Below, piece after piece: positions 24,901 through 38,800 of a stretch of DNA of 64,000 nucleotides (positions are counted from its first letter, which is position 1; every line of letters begins with the position of its first letter). The position numbers and the translations under genes were made by a program. The DNA is from Trochalopteron elliotii (Eukaryota > Chordata > Aves > Passeriformes > Leiothrichidae). Where the stretch lies: contig JANPWX010000062.1 in the NCBI GenBank assembly GCA_024734555.1, positions 329,267 to 393,266 on the forward strand, written 5' to 3'. Below the pieces are notes generated by a model. It saw nothing but the letters and a program-made list of their open reading frames with translations, ran no database searches and was not told where the DNA came from.

Positions 24901-27618
24901 TCATAAGTACTGGGCATTTACTATTTAGTCTTCACTGAAGTTGCTAGGTGCTGGAAATGAACTTTCCAAATGAAAAGCCAGAAACATTTCATCTCCTTTC
25001 TAAACTACATTTCACGTATTACATACAAGCAATAGCTTCAATTGGATTACTTATCTGTTAACCCTCTTTGCAGCGCTCAGTACAAAGTTTCTCTTGAAAT
25101 GTATTTCAACATTCATTAATTCTGACAATGGTAGCTTATAGTTGGTGTGTCAGTGACAACAAGTCTCATGGAGGACTTCTAAATGTCCCCTGGGATGACA
25201 TTCCATGGCATCTTCAGCTTCACTGGAAAGGTCAGTGACACAGATTTGCTTTCAACAATGTAATCCAGTCCAAGAGTGACAGCCAGACTATTCAGCATGA
25301 CAGAGGCAAGGAAGATTTGAAAGGCTTTTCATTTGTAAATGACAGAAACAAGTCATACCGGGAATTGCAACCTTTGTCTATCTAGGTACATCTTTGGACA
25401 CAATGAACACTTCTTGATCTGGTTTAGCATGTAGAAGGTGAGATCCTGGTGTTTTGGCTTAATCATTTCCAGGATAATTAAGCCCAAAGGTTTTCTTACA
25501 GAATTGTTAATTCCCCCCAATGATTCTGTCATCAATATATATATTTAAAATCCTTCCATATGGAAACATCACTTGCCATTGATAGTCTTTCAAATAGTTT
25601 ATTTCCCACACACATCTCCTAACAAGCAGAGATGTTTCTTTAACCCTATTTTATATTATAATTGCAATGTTTCCTTCAGTTGTGAACATTCTGGAAGAAT
25701 ATATCCCTGTGTTTAGGTATCAGGTATATAGGGATATAGGTATCAAGTCTTTCAATCATATGAAGAGTATATAACTCAAATTTATTCCTAGAATAGAGGT
25801 TCTTCATGAGCTAAAAACCCTAGAATTATATTAACTCATTTACATAAACACAGATACTCTTCTGATGCACACCTGAGCAAATAGGAATGGAAAATTAATT
25901 TCTGTCTGTGTTGGTCCTTGTGACTTGTTATGTGCCTGTATGGACTGTGCATATGTATGTCTGCCTGCTGCCACTCAAACTCGCTGGCTGGACCTGGGAA
26001 CAGAGAGCTTCATCAACCTCTAGCTGATAGCTCTTTTGGGCTATCAGACTTGGCAGTGCTCTACAATTTCTACTTTCCTTCTTGTCCTTGCAGCTTCTTC
26101 CTCCCACTAATTGTCTAGATGACAAATATAGCAAACTATAACTGCTGCAAGCTTGGCTTCTGAATAATGTAGGCAGTTCTATGTAGCTCATCCAAAGCCT
26201 TCACCTTCAAAAAAAATTTTAAAATATAATAGATAAAACCCCCACAATTAAAAAAAGTATCCCCTATGTAATTTATGACATATATTGAATAAAAGATTAT
26301 TTAAGTAAAGTAATTATTTAATTTGAAAAGGAAGCAAATACATGAACATGCATATGAACTGCATTAAAAACACTAAAGTTGAAAGCCTTTGATGTTACAT
26401 GAGCTCTCTTCGGTCACTGAGTATGAAGTCTTAGTAATAATGTGCTCCTTTTTTCATTAATCTCAGTTATGAAAGAGTTTAAGCAAAACAGTAATGACTA
26501 CTATAAAATTAAAAACAATGCAAGGAAATTGTTCTTTTTACACTGAAAAAAATGACTGCCTTTTCACCCTGAATTTAGTTATTAAGATTTTGCCAATGAA
26601 AAGGGAAGACAAGCAAGAATTTACTCAAGCATGCTAAAGAGACAGAATCTTTTCCTTTTCATGCTAAGGTCATCACAAGCATGATATTCATGTGAGGCCA
26701 TAGCAGGGAAATTTGATCATGATTAAACAGCAATACATCATCTTTTTTTTTTTTATTTCAAATGTCAAAACCTTGTTATCACTGCAATAAAAATAATAGA
26801 AAAATAGAGTATTATTTAGGCATTGCCTTGCTAAGACCCTGTGTTGGTTGCATAGGTTCTTCTGTGAGATGAAAGTAAGGTAACTTAAAAGTACTACCTT
26901 CAAAATGTACCTACCATTATAACTAATAATAATTACCCAAATAATAATAATTTCCCCAGAAGTTTACGTAGAAGTGGGTCATACTACAGAACACTGATAT
27001 CCCACCCATCTTGAGCTCTCATGAGCCGTGCTGGTCGTTCAGAGCTGTGATGTCTGTTACCAGCTGACTACCTACACAATAAATGCACTAATTTAAGACA
27101 GCTCAAAGGGCCACCACAGTTAAGAAGATTTCCTGGGAATGTGGGCAAACATATGGATGAAAATAAAGCAGGTGAAGAATCTATTCCTGCTGCTGATAGA
27201 GCAGAGGCAGCACAGAAAACATGTTCTTACCACTGTCAGCTGCAGTCACAGATCTCATGTGAGATTGGGCTGTGGCTAAGTTTCTGTTCTATTTGAGTGT
27301 AAACTCTGCCACATTAATTGAAGTCACCTAAGACATTGTGGACTAATTAATTGGATTTTGCCCAGCAAGGGAATAGAAGCACAGACAACACTGTCAGGTA
27401 CAGACTGTCAAAGAAACTGCTCCTTTTTCACTGCATTTTGGACTGCTACTGCCAACTCTTGCACCAGAAATAGGCCTAGTGCAGGCAAACATTCCTTAGC
27501 CAAGAATTCAAATTTGACTTCTAAGCCAATGTACCACAGCTCAGATTATTATCAAGGAGAGGTAATTAAAAATATGGATTAGGAATACTCTTGTGCAACT
27601 GAATCAGGAAAAAAGGAA
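21961..27618. other. Intergenic sequence with several unclassified GC-richer patches
   Basis: No gene recognised. Patches at about 22430-22990, 23690-23910 and 25930-26180 are less AT-rich than their surroundings and may be old repeats, but I cannot assign them. A T12 run lies at 26743-26754. Confidence 0.45.
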
Positions 27619-28227
27619 TGTTACAGCCTTTTTTCCACCCATTTTTGCAAACTCAATTTGATCAAGATGACAGGTGTTTGTTGTTTATATCCAGTTACTC
27701 AAAGGATTAAACAGTGACCTTACTTTTAAACTTGGATGAGGAAAAAAGCAAGCTTTCTGCCATTTACTTGTATGAAATACTTCGAAGGTGCACCAGTTTG
27801 GTCTTGAATGGAGTTCATTTTCTTTATAGCAGATCATATGAAGACACACAACCAGGGAGCTGACCTAACCTAATCAAATAGATATTCCATACCATATGAC
27901 AACACACTTGCAAATAAAAGGGAAAAGAGGGGCACTTAGGAGGGTCAGCCATCTTTAGATCAGAAACTATCTGGGCAATGTTCTACCCATGGGAGGTGGG
28001 GAGTGGTTGCCTTTGCATCACTTGATTTGCTTTGTTTTCTTCCCTCTTACACCTACTCTTCAATTATTAAGCATTTATTATTATTACCATTATTATTTGT
28101 TTTGATACATAAGTTTTCTCTTTTTTTTTTTCCTTCATTTACTCTTCCTCCATTCCCCTGGCAGAGTGGAAGAAGTGAGCAAGCAGCTTTGTGGTGTTTG
28201 GCTGCCTATTGCAGTCAACACACAGCA
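27619..28227 (+). mobile_element. Endogenous retroviral solo LTR, bird ERVL type
   Basis: I recognise a widespread bird LTR: 'tgttacagccttttttcc' at the start, 'atagatattccataccatat' before a TATA-like aataaaag at 27913-27920, 'acccatgggaggtgggg', a T/TTA-rich R region near 28061-28110 where the family carries its poly(A) signal, then 'gaagtgagcaagcagcttt' and 'gtggtgtttggctgcc' close to the 3' end. Probable limits are TG at 27619 and CA at 28227, about 609 bp. No clear target duplication. No gag-pol sequence adjoins it. The poly(A) hexamer looks decayed. Confidence 0.75.
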
Positions 28228-31200
28228 GGACAATAAAACATTCTTTCAGGAAATGGGAGCCAAAATCCAGCCCTGCTCTCATCCTCACTGACTTCAGATA
28301 AGCGTTTTGCTGACAGATTGTGAGATCTCTGCAAGATTATGATTATCAAATCATGAGTTATGCACATTCTTTGACTCTTTCTAGTGTTTTACCATGAGCC
28401 AAATAATTTAGATTCTTTCTTATGTAGTGATGTTAAATCTTTTTACTGAATAATGAACAACAAATATAGCATGTCTACTATCAAAAATACTATCAAAAAT
28501 TACATCACATACTTGTCATTTGTTCTGTTTCTTCAACATACCTTTCTGCTTTGCTTTTAAAGGGCTAAAAACACAGCTCAGTAAATGGCATATAATATTG
28601 TTCAAATGTTCTACTACATGACATTAAAATTTGAAGATGAATGCCAGAAAATAAAATGCAAATCTTGAACAATTGTAGTCAATTGAAAGGGTTTTTTTTA
28701 CATTTTTATAATTTGGAGGAATTTTTTTTGCAGTAATTATCTATGTTTTTTTTTTTCTTTTGCTGCTAGTCAGAAAAGAAACTGTTTCAATCTGAAAGAT
28801 CTTTATAATTAAATAACTTTTCAGTTTTAATTTTCCCTCTACTCTCTATGGTCTTATAAATTAGGCAAGTCTTCTCTGTTATTTCTGTAAAGAGCTATAT
28901 TAGGTATTATACATCAAGGCACATTTTAACTGTAGAGCCAAATGACAGAAATGTAAAGTCATGATCCTATGGGATACATAAATGATTTGATGTCATATTT
29001 TCAAATATATTCAAGTATGCCATTTAGGCACCTGTACAGACTTTCCTAAATAAGATACCTAAATAGGTTAAGAATCTGTCATTGAAAATAGACTAAAGCT
29101 TTTGCTTTAATTTTAGGGAAAATGTGAGATTTTTCTCTATTTTTTTCCTAAGAGATCTTGAAGAATTACTGTATGCTTTCATTGTCTCTTAATATTCTAC
29201 TTTCTTACTTCAGACAATTTTATACATTCAAGATACTCTAGTAGGTTTTTAACTAACATGTTTTTAGCTAACAAGTCTTTATGTCCAATCTAAGAATTCT
29301 CAGAGAGGATCTCGAGAAACCAGCTTTCCAACACAGCACATAACTCAGACTGGTGTAGCTGTGTAGCTTGTCAATTTTAGTGATTGCAAGTCAGTTTGAA
29401 AAGACAGTTGTGTTCATGTTAACCCCATTCCAGATAATTATCTCACTTCTAGGCCTGTTTTTTGGTTGGATGGTTGTTCTATTCTCATTTTTTATTGTGC
29501 TTTGGTTTGGCTATTTTGTTAATCTCTGCCCTAAACGATTGCCAAATTAAAATTTACTTTAAAACTGATATGCAGAATATATATATGTAGATATATACAT
29601 AATGCATAGGGGCCCTTTAAGCCCTCGAAAAGCTGTTAATTCCATTCTGGGGAGAAAAAAGAAAAAAGGGAGGAGGGTACTCATTTCTGTGTCTCTCTAC
29701 CACCTGGCAGGTTTCATAGACTGTAAAAGGTTTTTTCAACAAGATGGTGATTTCCAAGTTAGTTGTTTCCTAAGGAACCATGTGTTCTAGGAATTAAAAG
29801 CTAGTTTCCTTTTGCAAACAGAAAGATGAGATTACTGGTGTGTTTTAGTCTTTATCTAGAAGGCAAATCTGCTCAAGTTTATTAAATTGGTTGGTGGTAA
29901 AGTAGCTAGGCTACCTGGCAGTAGGTGTATTTAGCCCAAAGGAAGGAGGCAAAGGTGACATACAGTGCACATAAAACAAAGTCTGGTAAAGAAACTGAAT
30001 TTTACTGGTTTTGTTAGGTACCTAAAAAGGACTTCTTTTTCATCCTTGTGCTGACTGCATTGGCATAAAAGCCCAAAAGGTAATTATGTGGTGCTTTTGA
30101 TAGTCTGTTTTCACTATTGCATTCTTCCTGTTTAGTCAAGCAAGGAGAAAGTTGTGATCTAACTGCTTAAATCTGATTTTTCCCTACTCTTTACCCCCCC
30201 AGCTCACCCCTCAAAAAGGAAAAAAAAAAGGAAAAAAAATAATTAAAAAAAAATCCAATTTTCTGGGCTCACCTGAGAGTTTTTGAGTAGTCTTCTGATT
30301 TTCTCTGTTGTGTTCTGATTTGAGTAGATTGGTTCTGTTCCACCCAATTTCAGGATCCTGGGAAGCCAGAATCAGAGTAAAATGTTCAAAGAATCACTCA
30401 TATGAGCACTTCTACAAGAGCTAGTATCTGTAATTCTATTTGACAGTAGACAGTATTTTAATAGTCATTTTCTAGTTTGTAACAGAGTACACTCATCAAG
30501 CTATAAGAGACCACAGAAAGTATTTTCCTTCTTTTTTTTATTTTTTTCTCAAAAGAAATTAATTTTCTCTCCTGTCCTTTATGTAAAAGGAGACAGGAGG
30601 TTAATACTATTCCATTGGGTAGGACAGTTAAGCAAAGAAAGAAAGACTGTTTATCTCTCCTGATGAATATTCAATTTTCTAAGTTTCAGTGGAGTAAGTC
30701 AGAGTACCTCATTGCTGAACAGTTTGTGACTGGGTAGGTGTGAAGAAAAATAGAATTTAAGATGCAGAACAGGTGCTGCTTATTGGATGTCTGCTCTAAT
30801 AGATGGGAGTGTGCCTTAGCACTTGCCTTGAAGGAAATGAAAACTACTATAATGATCCTAGATGATATATGGAAAATCTGTTCCAAAGAATTTTTATTTC
30901 CCTATTAAAATTCAACTTGTGTCTGGTGAGCTAAATGCTTCTATTGACTCGGTCTGTCATATTTAAACTGTGTAACGGAAAACTGATTTTTATTGTAATT
31001 TTTTTTCAGCTGCGTCAGCATTCTCCTTAAATATCTTACATGAATTTGCGGGACCATGTTCATAACAGTTGCTCACAAGCTATAATTTGTCAAATAAAGC
31101 CTCTCTCCTTTTTCACTTTGATTTTTATTAATGTTGCTGGTTTGTTTTAGTATAGCAATGGTTCTAATCAGAACAGTTTCTCAAATCAACTGAGGTACTT

Positions 31201-31420
31201 AAACATTTAAAATATGACTAAGAAGCCCTCACCTAGAGTTGCTGAAGTTTCCTGAAGTTGTATTAATAGTAGAAGTATTTATTTATTATTTCAGAAGGTT
31301 TATAAGCTTGTGATAAAAACTTATTCTCACAATAAAAGATCTCTCAGTAGCAATGAGGTGTCCTATATGTGACTGTAGGTTTGTTTCACAGTGCTTGATT
31401 GATTTCTCCCTTCTTGCTTG

Positions 31421-31470
31421 CATGTACATATGTATGTACATATGTCTATATACATATGTATGTATAAATA
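31421..31470. repeat. Palindromic TACATATG / TATG-type simple repeat
   Basis: Repeated 'acatatgtatgtacatatg' words in which each half is the reverse complement of its neighbour. The tract can fold into hairpins on either strand. A GT-rich continuation follows to about 31510. Confidence 0.8.
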
Positions 31471-33000
31471 GATACGAGAGTGTGTGTGTACATGTAGTTG
31501 CATGTATGTTCTGTAAAAATATGGAACATATTTTTGACTTTGACTTGACTTTAGTGGGGAAGCTTTTAGCTTAGTGAACTCAGATGACAAAAATCACATT
31601 ATGAAGTTAGCCAATTATGTTGTGAGTAAAATGCATAACATTGAATTCTGACAGGTTTCCAAAAGAGATTTGTGAGGTATGAGTGTCTACAACAAAAGCA
31701 TGACTATTTTTCAACAACACAGATATGAGAATAGGGCATAACTGAGAATTACTCAGCTAATACATGGAGATTATTCTCCTGAATGATAATCACTTCTCAT
31801 CACAGCCTAGGAAGATGCTGTTGAAGTGTAGGCAGTTAGGTGCCTCTAGGGATGACTTAGCAATGGTGTTTCATAGCTTTATACAAATGTCTCAATTCAC
31901 TGAAGTCTAGATTAGCCATTTGTTTCTTATTCTTGGTAATTAATACTTGAGATTAATTAGCTTTGAGGCCGCTGCAGAAATTGCAGCTAGCTTGCTGTCA
32001 GTAAGTATTCTCTCAGTTTGTCACATTAGAGAGCTTTGTTCTGTTATCCAGTCAAATTGCATTAAATCTGTGGTCTAAATAATAAAGGGTCAGTTGTTTT
32101 CTTTTGTTTTTCCTTCTGCCCTCTGACACAACCTTAGTGATATTAGTCCAATTGAAGAGATGTAAGCAGGTGTAATACTCATTGTCAGTGTCTTATTGAC
32201 AAAGTCATGATCCTAGTAACTTTAGAAAACATAAAAAATAAACTACAACTATATATGTTTCATTGCTTCTTCAAAGCAATTCTCTCTTGCTCAGAGAGTT
32301 TAGGTAACTACAAGAAATAATAGCACATGAGACAAAATAAAGATATGAGCAGTTTATTGGGTTTGTTTAGTTTTTTTAATAATGAATGATTATTAAGTGG
32401 TTAGGGAACTGTACATAGAGGATCAATGTCAGCAAAATAGCAGATGCAGCAATAGCTGAACACTTACAAAATTTAAAAAAAATACCAAAAAATTTGTGAA
32501 TGATTTCTCTTGGCACGTCCTCCAAATTCTTAATGACATAGACACATTCAAAGAGTTACAACTAGACCAGAACCCATGTCTCACAGGGCACTCACTATGG
32601 GACACCCTGCATCCACACACCTGTGTTGGAAATGTGGGTGCTCCAGCTTTACTGCACCTATTCAGTCCACTTCTTTCAACTTACCAGTGTACACACAGGT
32701 GATGAAGATGCCTGAAAAACGAAGTGCCACCTCAGCCCCCAATGGTGTGGATCCCTGTGTATTGTGCCTCATACCATTAAACTATGGGCTGCTCTTTCTA
32801 GCCTGGCAAAGGCCATTATATCCCAGGGAGCCTTTGGTGCATTTCTCTTTTCTCACTTTTTCAAATTTTAATGATTCTTTCATACTGTTCTTAAGGATGA
32901 CTCATCTTTTTTGTTTGGTTTTCTTACCCAAAATTTTCATGGTCATTCAGAGATGATTGTTTATTCCAACAGATATTAATCATTGGTGCTATCAGTTTGT

Positions 33001-33087
33001 TAGGTTGGTTTGGGGTTTTTTGTTTGGTTGGTTGTTGGTTTTTTGATGGATTTTGTTTTTTTTGTTGGTTGGTTGGGCTTTTTTTGG
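33001..33087 (+). repeat. G/T-rich low-complexity tract, first of two
   Basis: Irregular mix of 'ggtttt', 'ggttggttgg' and T runs, almost devoid of A and C on the plus strand. No fixed unit. Confidence 0.85.
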
Positions 33088-34343
33088 AAGTATCCTCTCA
33101 AACATCTTTGAATATTCCACTCATATACACTGTTTACATGCACTTTCCTATCTTATCATATATTGTTACCCAGGCTGTTTTACCAAGGGAAAACTATTAG
33201 TGTTTCTCCACAAAGATATAGTGCTTCTAGTTTATATGCTAGCATGTTGCTACAAGAGGAGCTTGAGCTCAGGCAGCACAGAGATGCCATCTGTCTTAAG
33301 GAAATATTGAAGTTTAGTGACAAAGGACCCTCCAGATCTCTGCAGACAGCTTAAATGACAGAATGACACCATATATCCTGTATTCAAGCTGTACATGGAT
33401 GCCTGGGCTCTTTTTGTATAGTTAACCACTTCCAAATTCTATTCTTCCAGGCCCTCTAAATAACAACAATTGCCAGTGGCTTGCATCAACACAGCATGAG
33501 GTGTGTTTTAGTACACAGTTTTTACCACAGGTTCATATCAAATATGCACAACTAATTTTTAAGGTCATCTTCCAGATGTGTTAGAAGCAGAGAAAATAAC
33601 ACAAAGCAGCTATGTCTTCAGATGTAGAAAGGCTAGATGCTTGGGGATTTGCTTTCTGCATTTACATTCATGCATATGTGGTGCTATTATTTTTTTTTTC
33701 TCAATACTAGAGGTACACATATTCCCTGTGCTTTATGGTGCCTCTGATTATGAGCTTATGTAACTTTAATTTCAGCTGGTTTATTTTATTCAAAATATGC
33801 AAATTAATTTTACCAGAATAATGTAAAGTAAACATAATGGAGAGGCTTTGGTTATTCCCAGAGAACAATCTGTGGAAAATTTGCATGTGTAGCATATCTC
33901 TTGCCCTGCTTATCCAGCTTCTTGACAGATACTATGTGAAAAACAAACCAGCAGTATACTTCAAGGCATGTGTGTCTCTGTTGTCTTGAGATAATATAAT
34001 TTTGTTTGCTATGTCCATCAAGTAGTACAAGTGTGCATGCATGTAAGATGTCTGATGAGAGTCTACTATGGTTACTTTCTCAGTTTTAATTTTTCTGGCT
34101 AGCAGAACAATAACTGGTGTGCACACTAAACTCAAAGACAGGCCTAAGTCTTTGAAGGATATATCTTATTTCAGTTGTCTACACACTTTGTAAAACTTAG
34201 CCAGATTGGTATTATATGACACTGTTTGAGCTGAACTCAGGCCCCAAGTATTTTGAAAGAAATATTTTATTCGTACTGTATCTACTGGCTCTTTTTGTCT
34301 TTCTTTACAGTAAGTCAATTTTGCCAATCTGTTGTTGACTCTT

Positions 34344-34645
34344 TGGGTGGTTTGGTTTTGGGGTTTTTTTGTTTGGTTGGTTGGTTGGATTTTGGGGTTT
34401 TTTCAGGGTCCTTTTGGGGATTTTTTTGGGTTTTCTTGTTTGTTTGGTTGGGTTTTTTGTGTAGCTTTGGATTTTATTTGGCTGTTTTTTGTTTGTTTGT
34501 TTGACTTGTAATTGCATTTTTTTATTTTCTAGTGTGATGTGTTTTGTGGTTTTTGGAAGGTTCTTTGTTCACTTGTTTGGAGTGGAATGTTTTCAGGGGT
34601 TTTGGTTCAGTTTTTGGGCTTTTGTTGTTGGTTTTGTTATGTGTC
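34344..34645 (+). repeat. G/T-rich low-complexity tract, second and longer
   Basis: Dense 'ttggttggttgg', 'ggggtttttt' and 'gtttgtttg' words to about 34505, then a weaker G/T-rich continuation. Four G runs (34394-34397, 34406-34408, 34416-34419, 34428-34430) are separated by loops of 8, 7 and 8 bases, so a three-tier G-quadruplex is possible. Open frames full of Phe, Gly and Trp across it are composition artefacts. Confidence 0.85.
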
Positions 34646-35539
34646 TCTTGTATCGGTGTGCATGATTTAACTTATCTAATACACTTGAAAGGGTACAATG
34701 AAGGTCAGTGGAAAGGGGAGGAGGGATCATGGGACTGAACTTCTGACAAATAGATTTAAAGCTGTGAGGGGTATCAACTTTATGTTGTGTTCTCTGAGAA
34801 AAATCCAGATTTGATAGTGTATACAGAACCCTCAGCAATAAAGTCTCAGTCCTTAACGGTCCATCTTCTGATGTAAGACAACAGTTTCTGAACTATAAAC
34901 ATTTTATATGACCAACCACTAGAAAACAAGGATATAAATAAAGTAATAATAACCAATCATGGAATGTGGCCCTCAACATCCCTTCGCACTGATGTACTTT
35001 CAGGCTCTTGGATTCATCTTCCAGAACTGTTTTTTTGCACCATGGTTGCTATAACATGCCTCTGGGTTTCATCGTTATAAATAATTACAACCATAATAAC
35101 AGAAACGAGAAACAGCAGCTTTCGTTTTCTTCACTTTAGAAAGGAATCTGCCTTTCAGGCAATTTTCTTTGTCATATATCACTTGAAAATCTTTTGCCTC
35201 CTTTTACTCTATACTCATACTTTCTTATTTCAAATTCATGTTCAAATACTTTCTGTATCTATGTTAACATTTCATTCTTGTAAATTGATTTTAGTGAAAA
35301 AAGAACCAGAATAATTTTAATGTATACGAGAATATGACATTTCAAGGACAGATATTTAATCAATAATTAGGCTGCAAAACAGAGTGGGCTGAATTCTTTC
35401 TTTTGGTATGATCTTCCTAATTTATTACTCAGTCTATTGTTGTGTATGTAGAAGTTTAAGAAATATTGGCATTTTAATGCTGTTATGTACTCACTGCAGG
35501 ATCAAAAGTGATGCAGTCAGTCACAATCACTGGGTTTAT

Positions 35540-35860
35540 TCATGAAAGGGAAGCACATAGGAAGTGAAAGTGGTAGTAAGCTGCCTACAAAGAATATAAA
35601 GATTTTGCCTGAGCATGCAGGAGTAGGTCCAGGAAAGCCAAAGTTTACCTGAAACTGAAACTAAGGAGCAAGTAGAAGGTATTGTGAGTCTCTGTAGCTA
35701 GCTCAGCAGCAAAAGGAGGTGTAGGGAAAAAGAGGTACAGCTGTTTAGTGGGGCAGGTAAGGTGGTTGGTGGTGAAGGACAAGAAAAAGACTGAGGACCT
35801 GAAAGCCCTTCCAGCACTTGTTTTCCCACCCGTCTCCTCTTCTTCCTCTTCCCATCCTCC
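35540..35860 (+). mobile_element. CR1 LINE ORF2 internal fragment
   Basis: Matches the CR1 ORF2 stretch between endonuclease and reverse transcriptase: 'gaatataaagattttgcctg' and 'agcatgcaggagtaggtcc' correspond to the EEYRDAV...CRDG block. 'aggaaagccaaagtttacct' gives RKAKVYL, 'cagcagcaaaaggag' the SSKR block, and 'agtggggcaggtaagg' the NGAGDLV block. Frames are broken. Both ends are truncated, so it is an old remnant. Confidence 0.72.
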
Positions 35861-38800
35861 AGCTTTCACTTCACAGGTATGACCCCAGGTCTTTTAGGCC
35901 CCTTTCACTTATACAAGATGACCAGAAGCTATTTCTGTATTGTGGAGAAAGAAGGGAAACATTCTGTGATGAAATGACTGCTTAAATGTAAAAGGAGATC
36001 ACAGGAGATGCTGTATGCTTATTTTTAGTAAGGCTTTTTACTTAATTCCTTATAGTATTCTGAAATCCAAGTTGAATAGAGTTGGTGCACTTAGCAAATA
36101 GATAATAAGGTGCAATCCTGGATCATTGAGCTCAGAGGGCTGTTAGCAGCAATGCAAAGAAAAAGCACTGATCTGATGATCCCCACTTACAGTGAGGCCT
36201 TTTACCATTGCTAATGGTAATGACAGCTATCTATCACCAAGTTCCTCAGTAGTTCAAACACTCCTGGTGGCCCCAATCCCAAACCTGTTCCAGTCTTATG
36301 TTCTCACCTGCTTTGTACCACTATTTCTAATTCAAAATTATATTAAGGGAAAAACAATTTCCCTCTTGATTCTTGAGGTACAATTACGATAATATCTTTT
36401 AATTCTCATCAAATTCTAGTAAATAGAAAGCTATAGAGTTAATGGAGGTGGCAGGAGAGACATAAAACTCTGTAAATAACAAGAGAATTCAGAACCTCTT
36501 CTGTCTTCATTAACACAACTCAATCTGTAATTAGGCCACTCTGTCCTTGTCTTTCCAAATAAGAAATGTTCCGTAGTCTAGTAGGAACAAGAAAAAATAA
36601 AAGTGGTGAGAAAGTGTAGGTTTGAGGCATATTAAGGCAGCATTGGTAGGTTTATAACAGAGATGTGCTATTCCTAGTCCTTTCTAAGCCCAACAGAACT
36701 GTATCAGTTAATTAGTCAGTCAACATCACCTATGTAATCTTTTATGAGCAGGGAAACAAACTCTTCCAGTTCAGTTCAAAAGATGCTATGAGTTTTTCTA
36801 ACTCCATAAAAAAAAAAATTCAAAGGATGTGGAGTGAGTGACATTGAATATTCTTAGGCTAGCTTTATTTTGTGAATTTCTCACTTTGCAGCCTTTCCCT
36901 GTACCACCCTGCAGTGTTGATCATGCCCTATTCTGACCTGGAAAAATCATAAGAAGGTACACTTGTTTTAAGAGAGGTAGTCAACTGTCATTGTTGTATA
37001 GATTGATCTGAGCAAGATTCCCTTCTCATTACACACACAAGAAACTCAAGTCTCTGGCAACCTTATGGTATTTCATTTTTTGACAGTTTACTGAGAATTT
37101 TTAAAAATATGTTGTTGAAGATCTTCATTTTAATTATGCCTCATATGCCCTGATTTTTAGTTAGGAAGTTTCTTGGCATATCTTGTTACATAATTAGTCA
37201 CATTTCTGAAACTCTTAGAATATCCTGAGCACTGTGCTCCTGGAATTTAGGACAAGCATAGCTGTGTGTACAGAGTTCTAATATCTGCTTTGCTGAATCA
37301 GTGAGTGGTTTGTTAATGTTACTTTAAAACAAGCAGGTTTGCTATGATTGACAAGTAAGTGATTGATTTTCTCAAACCTGTTTTATTAAATATAGTTTAA
37401 CATAAAAACAGAATCCTAGACCCTCTCCTCAAAGAATATAATGTTTTATGCATCATGATAGGAATAAATGAAATTTCCTTAGAACTAGAAAAAGTTTATA
37501 TAGTTCCAGTAAGAGTAATCAGTAAAATCAGTCTTAAATGAGAATAAAATAATTTAATGATACATGACAAGGTATAAAGTTCACTAATTTCCAGGATGGT
37601 AGTTCATTGTATTCACCTTAGTGTTTTATCTCTTGCACTCCTTTTGAGGAGATTTAGGGAGGCATATAGCGTGCCTAAATCCAAAATTTGGACAAAAACT
37701 ATTCTAGTGCAGATGGAACTATATTTCTAATTATTCACTTTTGCCAAGCAATCTATAAAAGATCAGCTCAAGTCATAAGTTTCATGACAAGTGGGAAAAT
37801 AAATTGCTCAAGATAGGATGCAAATTAGGGACAAGGTTCAGCTGACTACCAGAATGTGTAATTGTATTTTGATATGTCACAGAGTAAGACAGTCTCACTT
37901 GATTTAAATTTGTAAACTAAAAATAGTTGACTGGAAAAATGGTAGGGAAAGAGTTTATAAAAACTAGTGACTCTTGAGAAATGTAAATATGACCTTGAAA
38001 AATAAATCCAGAGAAGGTTAGAGAATAAGTTTCTTGAATGCAATTTTATCTTGCAATAGTGTAGATGTGAATTTGTGGTTATATTTATTTTATGGATGAG
38101 CTGGAATATCCTTAAATGCATCACTGGTGGTCTGGTGGAGAAAATATTCTAGCACATGACTAAATGAAAAATCCAAAATATCCTTCATAATGTGCTGATA
38201 ATGAACAAATAAAAATCAATAATTATGACCAAAAGAAAATCTCATCTAACAAACAGTGAGACTACTTCAAAAACAATTCCAGGACCAGAGGGTTTTAAGA
38301 CTTGAAGGTGCTGTGTAAGCAGAGATTATGATTAAGAGGGTGTGGCTGCAATACTTTAAGGGCTGTGCAACATAATTGGTACTGAAAGTTGATGCTCCTG
38401 AAATAGTTCACCCTTATAGCCCTTCAGAACCTGATTTTGATGCATCATTCCTTGGCTATCCATTTGCATGTACACCTGCTTACTGAACATTTGATGGTGT
38501 ATAGAGATATTTACATATATGATCTGTGTCTGCATGCGTGCAAATTGCCTTTCACAATGTTGATTAATGAATGCAAATTCAGCTTTTTTTCAAAGCTACT
38601 GATACACTGCTACTGATACATCTGTGGATGCAGAGTAATGCTAAGTATGTATATAGTATGGATTTAAGAGTTTAACATGAGAGAATAATAGCCAAACAGT
38701 AGATCAGCGGGCAGAGACCAATTATACAGTGCTGTTTAGTATCACTTTTTTCAAAGTTAAGCTTGCTCTTAAGCACTTGATTGTATCTTTAGTTTAAGGT

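Larger units (their letters stand above)
28228..35539. other. Intergenic stretch with low-complexity tracts, no genes recognised
   Basis: Contains a short (TA)n run (29577-29600), a poly-A-rich patch near 30215-30250, a palindromic TACATATG-type tract (31421-31470) and two G/T-rich tracts (33001-33087, 34344-34645). Open frames in 32429-34839 arise largely from these tracts or are at chance length. Confidence 0.55.

Noticed and set aside
34253..34517. Trp/Phe/Gly-rich and Lys/Pro/Asn-rich open frames
   Set aside because: Composition artefacts of the G/T-rich tract.
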